Positions 57,533 through 64,000 of a stretch of DNA of 64,000 nucleotides are shown here, one piece after another. How positions within the stretch are numbered: position 1 is the stretch's first letter; the number at the start of each line of letters is the position of its first letter. Under the pieces are notes generated by a model. The model did not search any database, had not been told where the DNA came from, and was given only the letters and a program-made list of their open reading frames with translations. A program made the translations under genes and the position numbers. This stretch comes from Bacteroides fragilis NCTC 9343 (GTDB lineage: Bacteria > Bacteroidota > Bacteroidia > Bacteroidales > Bacteroidaceae). The stretch lies in assembly GCF_000025985.1 (NCBI RefSeq), contig NC_003228.3, forward strand, positions 4,402,001-4,466,000. Direction: 5' to 3'.

Positions 57533-58621
57533 CTATTTCCAGTCTTTGTTCTGTTCAATCACTAACCCGATACCGCGTTGCGAAGCGATAAACGCACCGC
57601 CCAACACCCGCCGGCCTTCATAAAACACGGCCGACTGCCCCGGAGCAATCGCCGACGCCTCCGCCAAGAAACGAACCAGCAGACGCCCGTCTTCAAGCCT
57701 CTTCACCCGGCAAGGAATCGGACGGCTTCTGTAACGGATGCGCACCGCCAGGTCCGGACACGCAAACAATTCATCCTCATCCACAATGTTGTCTTGCTCC
57801 GCCACCATGTATTCGGCTCTCAACTGCCCGGCATCACCCAGCATGACGGTGTTCTTCTGCGGATTGATTTTCAAGACATAGGCCGGTTTTCCCAGTGCGA
57901 TCTCCAGTCCTTTACGCTGTCCGATGGTATAATAAGGGAAGCCTTTGTGCTGCCCCAGCTTTACACCTTCTGAACTGACAAACCATCCCGGACCTACCTC
58001 AGCATCCAGCTCCGGACACTGTTCGCGAAGAAAATCGCGATAGTCTCCTTTAATAAAGCATACCTCCATACTCTCCCCTTCCTTCGACTTGGCTTCATAG
58101 CCTTTCTCACGCAGATAGTCACGGACGGTCTGCTTGGTATAGTTACCCAAAGGAAAAATGCAACGTCGCAGCACGTCCTGTCCCAGTCGCCAGAGGAAAT
58201 AGGACTGGTCTTTCTTGTCATCATCACCGGCAACGATATAGATATGTCCGTTCCGCTCTTCCAACCGGGAGTAATGACCGGTGGCTATCCAGTCGCACCC
58301 CAGCTTGTCAGCCCATTCTATCAACATCCGGAACTTAAATAACGGATTGCACATCACACAAGGGTTCGGCGTACGCCCCTGACGGTACTCGTCTATAAAG
58401 TTTTTGACAATGGTATCTTTAAAAGGAACGCGTTCATCGGCCACATAATGCTCTATCCCCATACGTGCCGCCAACTCCCTGGCATCCTGCGGCTCGTCAC
58501 CCCAGACACGCATGGTGACCCCCACTATCTCATATCCCTGCTCTTGCAGCATCAGGCAGGTGGCGGTGCTGTCTATCCCCCCACTCATACCGACAAGAAC
58601 ACGCTTCTTGGATTCTTTCAT
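57533..58621 (-). CDS. mnmA: tRNA-specific 2-thiouridylase MnmA
   Basis: Installs the 2-thio group at wobble uridine 34 of Lys, Glu and Gln tRNAs. 362 aa from the ATG at 58621 ([20 protein letters not shown]); an ATG two codons upstream is equally in frame. ATP-pyrophosphatase loop GMSGGIDST, first catalytic Cys in [17 protein letters not shown] near 95, second in [16 protein letters not shown], and [17 protein letters not shown]. Bacteroides often carry more than one mnmA-like gene, so this may be one of two. Own promoter at 58647-58677. Confidence 0.95.
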   Translation of the reverse strand: MKESKKRVLVGMSGGIDSTATCLMLQEQGYEIVGVTMRVWGDEPQDARELAARMGIEHYVADERVPFKDTIVKNFIDEYRQGRTPNPCVMCNPLFKFRMLIEWADKLGCDWIATGHYSRLEERNGHIYIVAGDDDKKDQSYFLWRLGQDVLRRCIFPLGNYTKQTVRDYLREKGYEAKSKEGESMEVCFIKGDYRDFLREQCPELDAEVGPGWFVSSEGVKLGQHKGFPYYTIGQRKGLEIALGKPAYVLKINPQKNTVMLGDAGQLRAEYMVAEQDNIVDEDELFACPDLAVRIRYRSRPIPCRVKRLEDGRLLVRFLAEASAIAPGQSAVFYEGRRVLGGAFIASQRGIGLVIEQNKDWK

Positions 58622-58646
58622 ATTCATTCTCTTTTTACGAAGAATG

Positions 58647-58677
58647 CAAATGTACAAGATTCCCGGCAGAATACAAT
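58647..58677 (-). promoter_or_regulatory. Promoter of mnmA
   Basis: Minus strand: -7 TACATTTG (58647-58654), 19-base spacer, -33 ATTG (58674-58677, one change from TTTG). The -7 box is about 25 bases before the start, leaving a short leader. Confidence 0.65.
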
Positions 58678-59516
58678 CAATTGGACAAGTTAGTATACAA
58701 ACTTTAAAACTACAGGGGGCATAACAGACCTCATGTCATGGCAATGTCTCCTACATATCCATGAACAGAACACTTGTAGAACGATGCTTTTGTCTTTCTG
58801 TCAATTTGATATCAGAACCTCCCTACATTTCGGTTTTTCGGGCCGACGGAAAGCTTCGTAAGAAAAAACGGCCTACACGCAATCAGCCGATTGTCCTTTT
58901 AGCAGCCAATCGGACAATAACCATACAATAAGAAGCGGAAAGACACAGAAAGAGACCAGTAGAGAAGGCGAATCGTAAAAGGAGGAGCTTTTTATCACCT
59001 CCCAAAGCTCTCTTAGCGACTAACAACCGGAGAGGAATCGGGCACTTTAGAAGTAAGATTCCTGAACAACAGGAGATATGAGTGAAAACATTAGGAGATA
59101 TTTTGAAAACATATAAGCATTTTCGGAAAATGTAACCGTCTTTTGGAGCAAACGCTTCCTTCTTTTTCCCGGAAACAACCGTTCATTTTCCCAAAAGCCC
59201 GGCTCTTCCCCCTCCCGACCCCGGCTTTCCGTCCTTAAAAGCACTGTTTTCCCGCTCCATTACATCCGGTTTGCCGATCCGGAGAAAAAGGGCTGTCACG
59301 CAAACACCGACTTTAATTACTTTCTGCGCACGAAAAGCGGCCACAAGTAGCAAAAGAACAATAGGAAACCTATGAATGCAGTCGCCGAAGTCCTCCCGGC
59401 ATTTCCGCCGGGGCACACAAGTATATATCCAAAATGTTATTACATAGTCCTATCCTTTAACTCAACCACAAAAGGGATAGAGCAGAAAAGAGAAATAAAA
59501 AAAATAGCTAAAAGCA
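58678..59516. other. 0.84 kb noncoding divergent region
   Basis: No credible gene. Two overlapping open frames on the minus strand (59047-59416) have no family features and cross low-complexity sequence. Mutually exclusive inverted repeats lie near 58885-58920: CCGATTG with CAATCGG, and ATTGTCC with GGACAAT. Purine-rich patches recur. Confidence 0.6.
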
Positions 59517-59548
59517 TTTGCCTTCTTCAAAAAGAATCAGTATATTTG
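59517..59548 (+). promoter_or_regulatory. Promoter of the DUF3820-like gene
   Basis: -33 TTTG (59517-59520), 20-base spacer, -7 TATATTTG (59541-59548): full consensus, with the ATG 20 bases after the -7 box, so the leader is only about 14 bases. Confidence 0.85.
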
Positions 59549-59568
59549 AAGTATAAGAAGACTCAGAT

Positions 59569-60429
59569 ATGGCAAACCCCAAATTACCGGGAATACCCGA
59601 AGCTGAACAAGCTCTGTTGTATGCCAAACTGAATGAATACAACCGGGGCCGCATGTCTTACAAAGAGGCAGGAGCCTATTTTGTGGTTCTGCCAAGACCG
59701 GGACATCCCACTTACTCGGTCTGGATCTATTCGCCTACACTCGAGAAGAACAGACTTCTGTTTATTCATGAACTCTCAGCAGACATCAACGAATCACTGC
59801 GGATGGCAAGCACGCTGTTTTTCTTTTCCAGGCGTTGCCTGCTGATTGTGGAATACAACGAGAAGAGGATGCAAAGCAACGGAGACGATATCATATCGTT
59901 CGGAAGATATCGCGGACACTATCTGCACGAAATCCTGAAAGTCGATCCGGCCTACCTGAGCTGGATAGCCTACAAATACACACCCAAAATCCCCAAGCAG
60001 GAGCGTTTTGTAGCCATAGCGCAAGTATATCACTCTGTACATCTGGACATCATGCAACGAAAGGCACGGCAGAAACGCGAAGCCGGCCGTTTTCTGGGCA
60101 ACGAGGGTGAAAAGTTGGAGGGCCTGAATCTAAAAGTGGTAAGAGTGCGGCTTGAAGACGATCCGTATAAAACAAGGGTCATGGGTACTTCCGTTCAGTT
60201 CTTTGTACGACAGATAGTAACGTTAACCGATCCGTCCGGAAATCTGGTGGTCCTAAGGATTTCTTCGAAAACACCCAGCCCCGTATCCTGCCAACTTCCG
60301 GCACTGGAACATGAGTTCCGCCCCGGCGAGATAGTCCACATCGCCTCAGCACGGATAGCGCGCACGTACGAAAGTTATGGCTCAAAGTATACACGTTTGA
60401 GCCATGTGAAGTTTCATCCGGCGGATTAA
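59569..60429 (+). CDS. Cytosolic protein with DUF3820-like segment
   Basis: 286 aa, function unknown. No signal peptide or helix. The middle carries ISFGRYRGHYLHEILKVDPA then YLSWIAY (about 108-134), which matches the short F-G-K/R-Y-x-G motif (DUF3820-like, also found beside some exonuclease domains) as I remember it. The first 100 residues are a separate alpha/beta part (AYFVVLPRPGHPTYSVWIYS), and the last 100 form a beta-rich part (VQFFVRQIVTLTDPSGNLVV). The stop overlaps the convergent metallophosphoesterase gene by 4 bases. A nucleic-acid role is only a suggestion. Confidence 0.75.
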   Translation: MANPKLPGIPEAEQALLYAKLNEYNRGRMSYKEAGAYFVVLPRPGHPTYSVWIYSPTLEKNRLLFIHELSADINESLRMASTLFFFSRRCLLIVEYNEKRMQSNGDDIISFGRYRGHYLHEILKVDPAYLSWIAYKYTPKIPKQERFVAIAQVYHSVHLDIMQRKARQKREAGRFLGNEGEKLEGLNLKVVRVRLEDDPYKTRVMGTSVQFFVRQIVTLTDPSGNLVVLRISSKTPSPVSCQLPALEHEFRPGEIVHIASARIARTYESYGSKYTRLSHVKFHPAD

Positions 60430-61436
60430 CGCTTTCTCCAGTCATCCTTTACATAGTCAGACGGATAAGAAGTAGAATCCACGACTCCACCTTTCTGACG
60501 AATCCAGGTCTCAAACGTCCGGGTACCCTCATTAAGTACAATAACACGAGCACCATTGGGTAAATGATTGTACTCCGTATTCCCACCGGTAAAACGGCCG
60601 TAAGCTAAAAGAATATTCTTCCACATCACAGCGTAATCATTATCATGATCGTGTCCTACAAAAACGCCCATCACATCTCCTGCCTCTTTCATGGCAGCAA
60701 ACATACCGGTATTCAACTGTGGCGCACAAGCCTTTTCCATACGGGTACCACGAAGAATGGCATTCTCGTTGGCAGCAGCTTCATTATACTCCGGAAGTGG
60801 AATATGGAAGAAAGCTAATGCCGGATAAGGTTTGCCACCATTCCGGGCAGTATAGGCGGCACTTTGAGCACGATACCATGAGACTTGACCGAAAGTCAGC
60901 CACGCATATCCGTCTACATCTTTAAGCGAAGAGTAGGAGTGTGAATCCATACAATAAAGCAGTGCAGCATCCTTTGAAGCGTCGGCAGAGGATTTCATTG
61001 TCAGTATATAGTCCGGCGAAGGAGAAGCACCACGGTCGGGCAACAGATTTCCGGCTACTCCACGAATCAAATCATAAAGTTCGGCACGGGTCTTTCCCTG
61101 TTCATTATCATGATTCCCAAAAGTAACAACGAACGGAAGGTGCCGACGTTCCACTTGCCCAAGCACCTGAAGCATACCTTTATCAGCAGGAGAAGAATAA
61201 ACGACATCACCGGTAAAAATCACAAGATCGGGATGTTCGGCATCCAATACTTCCCCTATACGTTCAAGAGCTACATCCGAAGCCGGATTACCATACTTGA
61301 AATGTACATCGGTGAACTGGACAATTTTGAACTTACCGTCTTTATTAAATCGCAAAACGGTATTTTGGGCAGCACTATCATTTATTGCCATGAAAGAAAA
61401 CAAAACGGCCAATAAGGTCCCAAGAATCTTTTTCAT
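60426..61436 (-). CDS. Exported calcineurin-like metallophosphoesterase
   Basis: 336-aa exported phosphoesterase. A signal peptide (to about residue 23) is followed by the five metal-binding blocks: KIVQFTDVHFKYGN (Asp, His), LVIFTGDVVYSSPADKG (Asp), FVVTFGNHDNEQGKTRAEL (Asn, His), PALAFFHIPLPEYNEA (His) and GVFVGHDHDNDYAVMW (His). The layout is that of the purple-acid-phosphatase/DevR-like calcineurin family found in fungi and Bacteroides. The substrate is unknown. It is followed by no gene on its strand; its stop overlaps the convergent gene. Confidence 0.92.
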   Translation of the reverse strand: MKKILGTLLAVLFSFMAINDSAAQNTVLRFNKDGKFKIVQFTDVHFKYGNPASDVALERIGEVLDAEHPDLVIFTGDVVYSSPADKGMLQVLGQVERRHLPFVVTFGNHDNEQGKTRAELYDLIRGVAGNLLPDRGASPSPDYILTMKSSADASKDAALLYCMDSHSYSSLKDVDGYAWLTFGQVSWYRAQSAAYTARNGGKPYPALAFFHIPLPEYNEAAANENAILRGTRMEKACAPQLNTGMFAAMKEAGDVMGVFVGHDHDNDYAVMWKNILLAYGRFTGGNTEYNHLPNGARVIVLNEGTRTFETWIRQKGGVVDSTSYPSDYVKDDWRKR

Positions 61437-61464
61437 ACTATGTATGTTTAGGAGATGAATTCAA

Positions 61465-61944
61465 TCACACGCGATTGATCAGCACGGTTGCATAGGCGGA
61501 AATACCTTCTTCCCGCCCGGTAAAACCAAGTTTCTCGGTGGTAGTGGCTTTAATGGAAATATCATCTGCATCGATCCCCATCACTTCGGCAAGCACTTGC
61601 TGCATCGAAGGGATATGGGCTTTCAGTTTAGGGCGCTCCGCACAGATAGTGGCGTCGATATTACCGATCTGATAGCCTTTGGTAGCAATCAGCTCCACTG
61701 TTTTCTTTAATAAAATCTTGCTGTCTATATTCTTATATTCACCGGCATTGTCAGGGAAGTGATAACCGATATCACGCATGTTGGCAGCACCCAGCAAGGC
61801 ATCACAAATAGCATGCACCAATACATCGGCATCCGAATGTCCCAACAATCCTTTTTCATGTTCCAAAAGAATGCCTCCTAACCAAAGTTCACGTCCTTCG
61901 ACCAATTGGTGGACGTCGAAACCAAAACCTACTTTTATTTTCAT
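61465..61944 (-). CDS. ispF: 2-C-methyl-D-erythritol 2,4-cyclodiphosphate synthase
   Basis: Fifth step of the MEP isoprenoid pathway; converts CDP-methylerythritol 2-phosphate to the cyclic diphosphate. 159 aa, the normal length. Metal ligands are in VGFGFDVHQLVEGRELWLGG (Asp8/His10 equivalents) and LGHSDADVLVHAICDALLGA (His42 equivalent); the C-terminal TTEKLGFTGREEGISAYATV is intact. 28 bases before the metallophosphoesterase gene on the same strand. Confidence 0.97.
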   Translation of the reverse strand: MKIKVGFGFDVHQLVEGRELWLGGILLEHEKGLLGHSDADVLVHAICDALLGAANMRDIGYHFPDNAGEYKNIDSKILLKKTVELIATKGYQIGNIDATICAERPKLKAHIPSMQQVLAEVMGIDADDISIKATTTEKLGFTGREEGISAYATVLINRV

Positions 61945-61982
61945 AAGAGTTATTTTATAAATGAATAAAGGAGTATCCGGAC

Positions 61983-62597
61983 TTACCGGATATAGAAATC
62001 AAGCAACTTCTCGGTTTCAAGGTATCCCTCCAAATGCTGGCCGATACTGACCGGACCGACCCCTACAGGCGTACCGGTGAAAAGAAGGTCACCGATTTTC
62101 AGAGTCACAAAGCGGCTGACATAAGCAATGATATCGTCTACCCGGAACAGCATATCGGCAGTGTGCCCCTGCTGTACCGTTTTCCCGTCTATATCCAGGT
62201 GGAAATGAAGATTCTGCACATCGGCCAGTTGCTCTACCGGTACAAATGTGCCAATGGCAGCGGAACTATCGAAACCTTTACATAATTCCCAAGGATTGCC
62301 GGCTTCACGAAACCTGCGCTGTAAATCGCGTGCAGTGAAGTCGATGCCGACTGTCACCGCATCATAATAACGATGAGCAAAGCGTGAAGCTATATTCTTT
62401 CCCAAGCGATTGATGCGCACTACCAGTTCTGTTTCATAATGCACTTCATTCGAAAAATCGGGAATAAAGAAAGGTTTGCCATCTTTAAGGATGGCCGAAT
62501 CGGGTTTCATGAAAATTACCGGCTCTTTATTCTCCAACGTATGTCCCAGTTCCTCGTTGTGCCGGGCATAATTCATTCCAACAGCTATAATCTTCAT
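61983..62597 (-). CDS. Fumarylacetoacetate hydrolase-family protein
   Basis: 204-aa minimal FAH-fold enzyme: KIIAVGMNYARHNEELGH, PVIFMKPDSAILKDGKPFFI, metal-binding EVHYETELVVRINRLG and VTVGIDFTARDLQRRFREAG, WELCKGFDSSAAIGTF, and LLFTGTPVGVGPVSIGQHLE. Family activities include acylpyruvate hydrolase, oxaloacetate decarboxylase and tautomerase; the short FAHD1-like form is consistent with these. The substrate is not determined. Four bases downstream of rex. Confidence 0.92.
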   Translation of the reverse strand: MKIIAVGMNYARHNEELGHTLENKEPVIFMKPDSAILKDGKPFFIPDFSNEVHYETELVVRINRLGKNIASRFAHRYYDAVTVGIDFTARDLQRRFREAGNPWELCKGFDSSAAIGTFVPVEQLADVQNLHFHLDIDGKTVQQGHTADMLFRVDDIIAYVSRFVTLKIGDLLFTGTPVGVGPVSIGQHLEGYLETEKLLDFYIR

Positions 62598-62600
62598 GCT

Positions 62601-63257
62601 CTATTCTATTTCATTAAAATTCAAACGATTAAACATAACAGCGAGGTGAGCGTAAAGTGATGTGTTCTGCACCACGATATCTTCCGGAACACGAATACGG
62701 AAAGGAGTAAAATTCCAGACGGCTTTAATACCACCGGCCACCATCGTATCTGTAATGCATTGGGCAATCTCGATGGGCACGGTCAGTACACCGATGTGCA
62801 CACCGTACTCCTGCATCTTCTTCTGAAAATCGTCAGAGTGGAAAATGGGAATCCCATTGAGCGTAGTGCCTACCAGCGACGGGTTTACATCAAAAGCAGC
62901 TACAATCTCCAAGCCGAAATGGCTAAGTCCGGAATCACGCAATAAAGCTCCTCCCAGACTTCCTACACCGAACAGGAAAGCCTTGTGCATATTTGTAAAG
63001 CCAAGAAAATCTTCCAGAACGGCAATCAGCGCATCCACTTCATACCCCACCCGCGTACGACCGGAAATATTAACATACGACAAATCTTTCGCAATCTGCG
63101 AAGCATCGATGTTTATTTCTTTGGAGATCTGGGTAGAAGAGACGTAACGTTCACCTTTCTGCTTCAGCAACTTTACATTCGAAAGATACCAAGGCAGCCG
63201 ACGCAAAGTAGGCTCCGGAACCTTTGTACTGTCTTTATGCTGTATCTGATTGTTCAT
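62601..63257 (-). CDS. rex: Redox-sensing transcriptional repressor Rex
   Basis: NADH-responsive repressor of fermentative genes. 218 aa: an N-terminal winged helix (LRRLPWYLSNVKLLKQKGER, then VSSTQISKEINIDASQIAKD and LSYVNISGRTRVGYEV), a Rossmann domain with the NADH motif AFLFGVGSLGGALLRDSG near residue 95, and the C-terminal domain-swap helix ending VMFNRLNFNEIE. I use the ATG at 63257; a GTG two codons upstream is possible. It heads the minus-strand group ending in the metallophosphoesterase and is divergent from a SUI1-like gene. Confidence 0.95.
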   Translation of the reverse strand: MNNQIQHKDSTKVPEPTLRRLPWYLSNVKLLKQKGERYVSSTQISKEINIDASQIAKDLSYVNISGRTRVGYEVDALIAVLEDFLGFTNMHKAFLFGVGSLGGALLRDSGLSHFGLEIVAAFDVNPSLVGTTLNGIPIFHSDDFQKKMQEYGVHIGVLTVPIEIAQCITDTMVAGGIKAVWNFTPFRIRVPEDIVVQNTSLYAHLAVMFNRLNFNEIE

Positions 63258-63291
63258 AGTCACTTCATTCTGCTTTTACATTAGCGATTGA

Positions 63292-63299
63292 CAAAATTA
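63292..63299 (-). promoter_or_regulatory. Probable -7 element of rex
   Basis: Reads TAATTTTG on the minus strand, about 35 bases before the rex start. No TTTG at -33 spacing. Confidence 0.45.
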
Positions 63300-63384
63300 C
63301 ACTATTTTTTCCGAAATGCCATAAGGATGTCATAGAAGCTTAACATAATTTCTACATACAAAAACGCCCGGGGACACTTAATAG

Positions 63385-63416
63385 TTTGCAAGGTTCGGAA
63401 CAATATATTATTTTTG
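63385..63416 (+). promoter_or_regulatory. Promoter of the SUI1-like gene
   Basis: -33 TTTG (63385-63388), 20-base spacer, -7 TATTTTTG (63409-63416): consensus match, 24 bases before the ATG. Confidence 0.85.
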
Positions 63417-63439
63417 AACTTAATTAATAGACTGGAATA

Positions 63440-63790
63440 ATGAAGAACAGCGATTGGAAAGACCGGCTGAACGTGGTTTACTCCACCAACCCGGATTATA
63501 ATTATGAGATGGATGATGACGAAGAGCAAGTAACCCTGGAACCGTCACAACAGAACTTACGGGTGCAATTGGATCGGAAAAACCGGGGCGGCAAAGTCGT
63601 AACCCTAATTACCGGCTTTGTCGGCACCGAGAACGACCTGAAAGATTTGGGAAAACTCCTCAAGACGAAATGTGGAGTAGGCGGATCGGCTAAAGACGGA
63701 GAGATTATCGTTCAGGGAAACTTCAAACAAAAAATAGTAGAACTGCTGAAGAAAGAAGGATATACGAAAACAAAAGCAGTAGGAGGATAA
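63440..63790 (+). CDS. yciH: SUI1/eIF1-like translation initiation factor (YciH family)
   Basis: 116 aa. The C-terminal 70 residues form an SUI1 domain: GGKVVTLITGFVGTENDLKD, KTKCGVGGSAKDGEIIVQGN and a final helix. The N-terminal 45 residues are acidic and probably disordered (YEMDDDEEQVTLEPSQ). Bacterial homologues are linked to start-codon selection in vitro, but their cellular role is not firm. Single gene with its own consensus promoter, divergent from rex. Confidence 0.93.
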   Translation: MKNSDWKDRLNVVYSTNPDYNYEMDDDEEQVTLEPSQQNLRVQLDRKNRGGKVVTLITGFVGTENDLKDLGKLLKTKCGVGGSAKDGEIIVQGNFKQKIVELLKKEGYTKTKAVGG

Positions 63791-63923
63791 GGGGAAACAA
63801 ATCCCACTTGAAACAGGTCCGGCAAAATGTAAACAAGTTCCGGATCCATTCACTTCATACGCAAAAGTTCTTGTCCCGGATTCTGCGTAAACAGATAACC
63901 GTAACATTACGGACAGTCACAAA

Positions 63924-63957
63924 AAACGGCCGCTACAGACTTTCTGTGCGGCCGTTT
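63924..63957 (-). terminator. Terminator of the minus-strand gene at the window edge
   Basis: AAACGGCCGC (63924-63933) pairs with GCGGCCGTTT (63948-63957), with inner arms ACAGA/TCTGT. On the minus strand it is followed by TTTTTT, so it ends the gene whose stop is at 63980. Confidence 0.8.
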
Positions 63958-63979
63958 CTATATTCTTGATTCCTTGAGA

Positions 63980-64000
63980 TTATTCAGCTCTCAAAGTGAA
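63980..64000 (-). CDS. C-terminal end of a gene entering from the right (partial)
   Basis: Seven codons on the minus strand read FTLRAE then TAA, followed by the strong terminator at 63924-63957. A LRAE-type tail is common in FtsX/MacB-like ABC permeases of Bacteroides, but so few residues cannot identify the gene. Confidence 0.4.
   Translation of the reverse strand, partial: FTLRAE

Noticed and set aside
59047-59416. Two overlapping minus-strand frames in the 0.84 kb gap
   Set aside because: Charged, low-complexity translations, no start signal, no domain; treated as chance open frames.
63264-63439. Rex operator (TTGTGAA-type) in front of rex
   Set aside because: No sequence close to the known Rex consensus was found between rex and the SUI1-like gene.

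Overview
The window is chromosomal DNA of a Bacteroides, most likely Bacteroides fragilis or a close relative. The 16S sequence, many promoters that fit the Bacteroides pattern (TTTG at -33, TAnnTTTG at -7, 19-21 bases apart), SusC/SusD proteins, FecI/FecR pairs with STN-type TonB receptors and many lipoproteins all point that way. I see no prophage, insertion sequence, plasmid gene or CRISPR array. Most of the window is core genome with a few accessory surface loci. All identifications are from reading the sequence; no database search was run.

Layout: 1-7 kb is a minus-strand block: the start of a secreted protein, ndk, a DJ-1/ispD/recG operon, and pdxJ-exbB-exbD-tonB, which couples vitamin B6 synthesis to the TonB energy system. 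nadK (plus) faces an rRNA operon (8.3-13.4 kb, minus: 16S, tRNA-Ile, tRNA-Ala, 23S, 5S). About 1.2 kb of purine-biased noncoding DNA follows, holding three tandem consensus promoters, an 11-bp tandem repeat and two palindromes. 15.4-24.7 kb is a nutrient-acquisition locus: ECF sigma, FecR anti-sigma, STN-containing SusC, SusD, a small lipoprotein and a LamG-phosphodiesterase fusion.

24.8-27.4 kb is a BlaI/BlaR1-like repressor/sensor pair whose promoter is overlaid by a perfect 13-bp inverted repeat. Then come a tricorn-like protease, mdh, a coiled-coil envelope protein and a second TonB-receptor/sigma/anti-sigma group (33.1-37.2 kb, minus). 37.8-42.8 kb is a TolC-HlyD-permease-permease export operon without a visible ATPase gene. 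42.9-46.5 kb holds a GH97 glycosidase and two SGNH hydrolases. 46.7-50.7 kb is a second BlaI/BlaR1-like locus whose sensor carries two TonB C-terminal domains, followed by a thioredoxin-fold protein. The N-terminal domain of that protein resembles a domain duplicated at the C-terminus of the first BlaR1-like sensor. This link between the two loci is the most original observation in the window.

50.8-58.6 kb is a long minus-strand housekeeping run (mnmA, S8 peptidase, xseA, xseB, ilvE, MBL hydrolase, trmB, mrp). After a 0.9 kb noncoding gap come a plus-strand gene with a DUF3820-like segment, a minus-strand group (metallophosphoesterase, ispF, FAH-family hydrolase, rex), a plus-strand SUI1/eIF1-like gene, and the last codons of a minus-strand gene at the edge.
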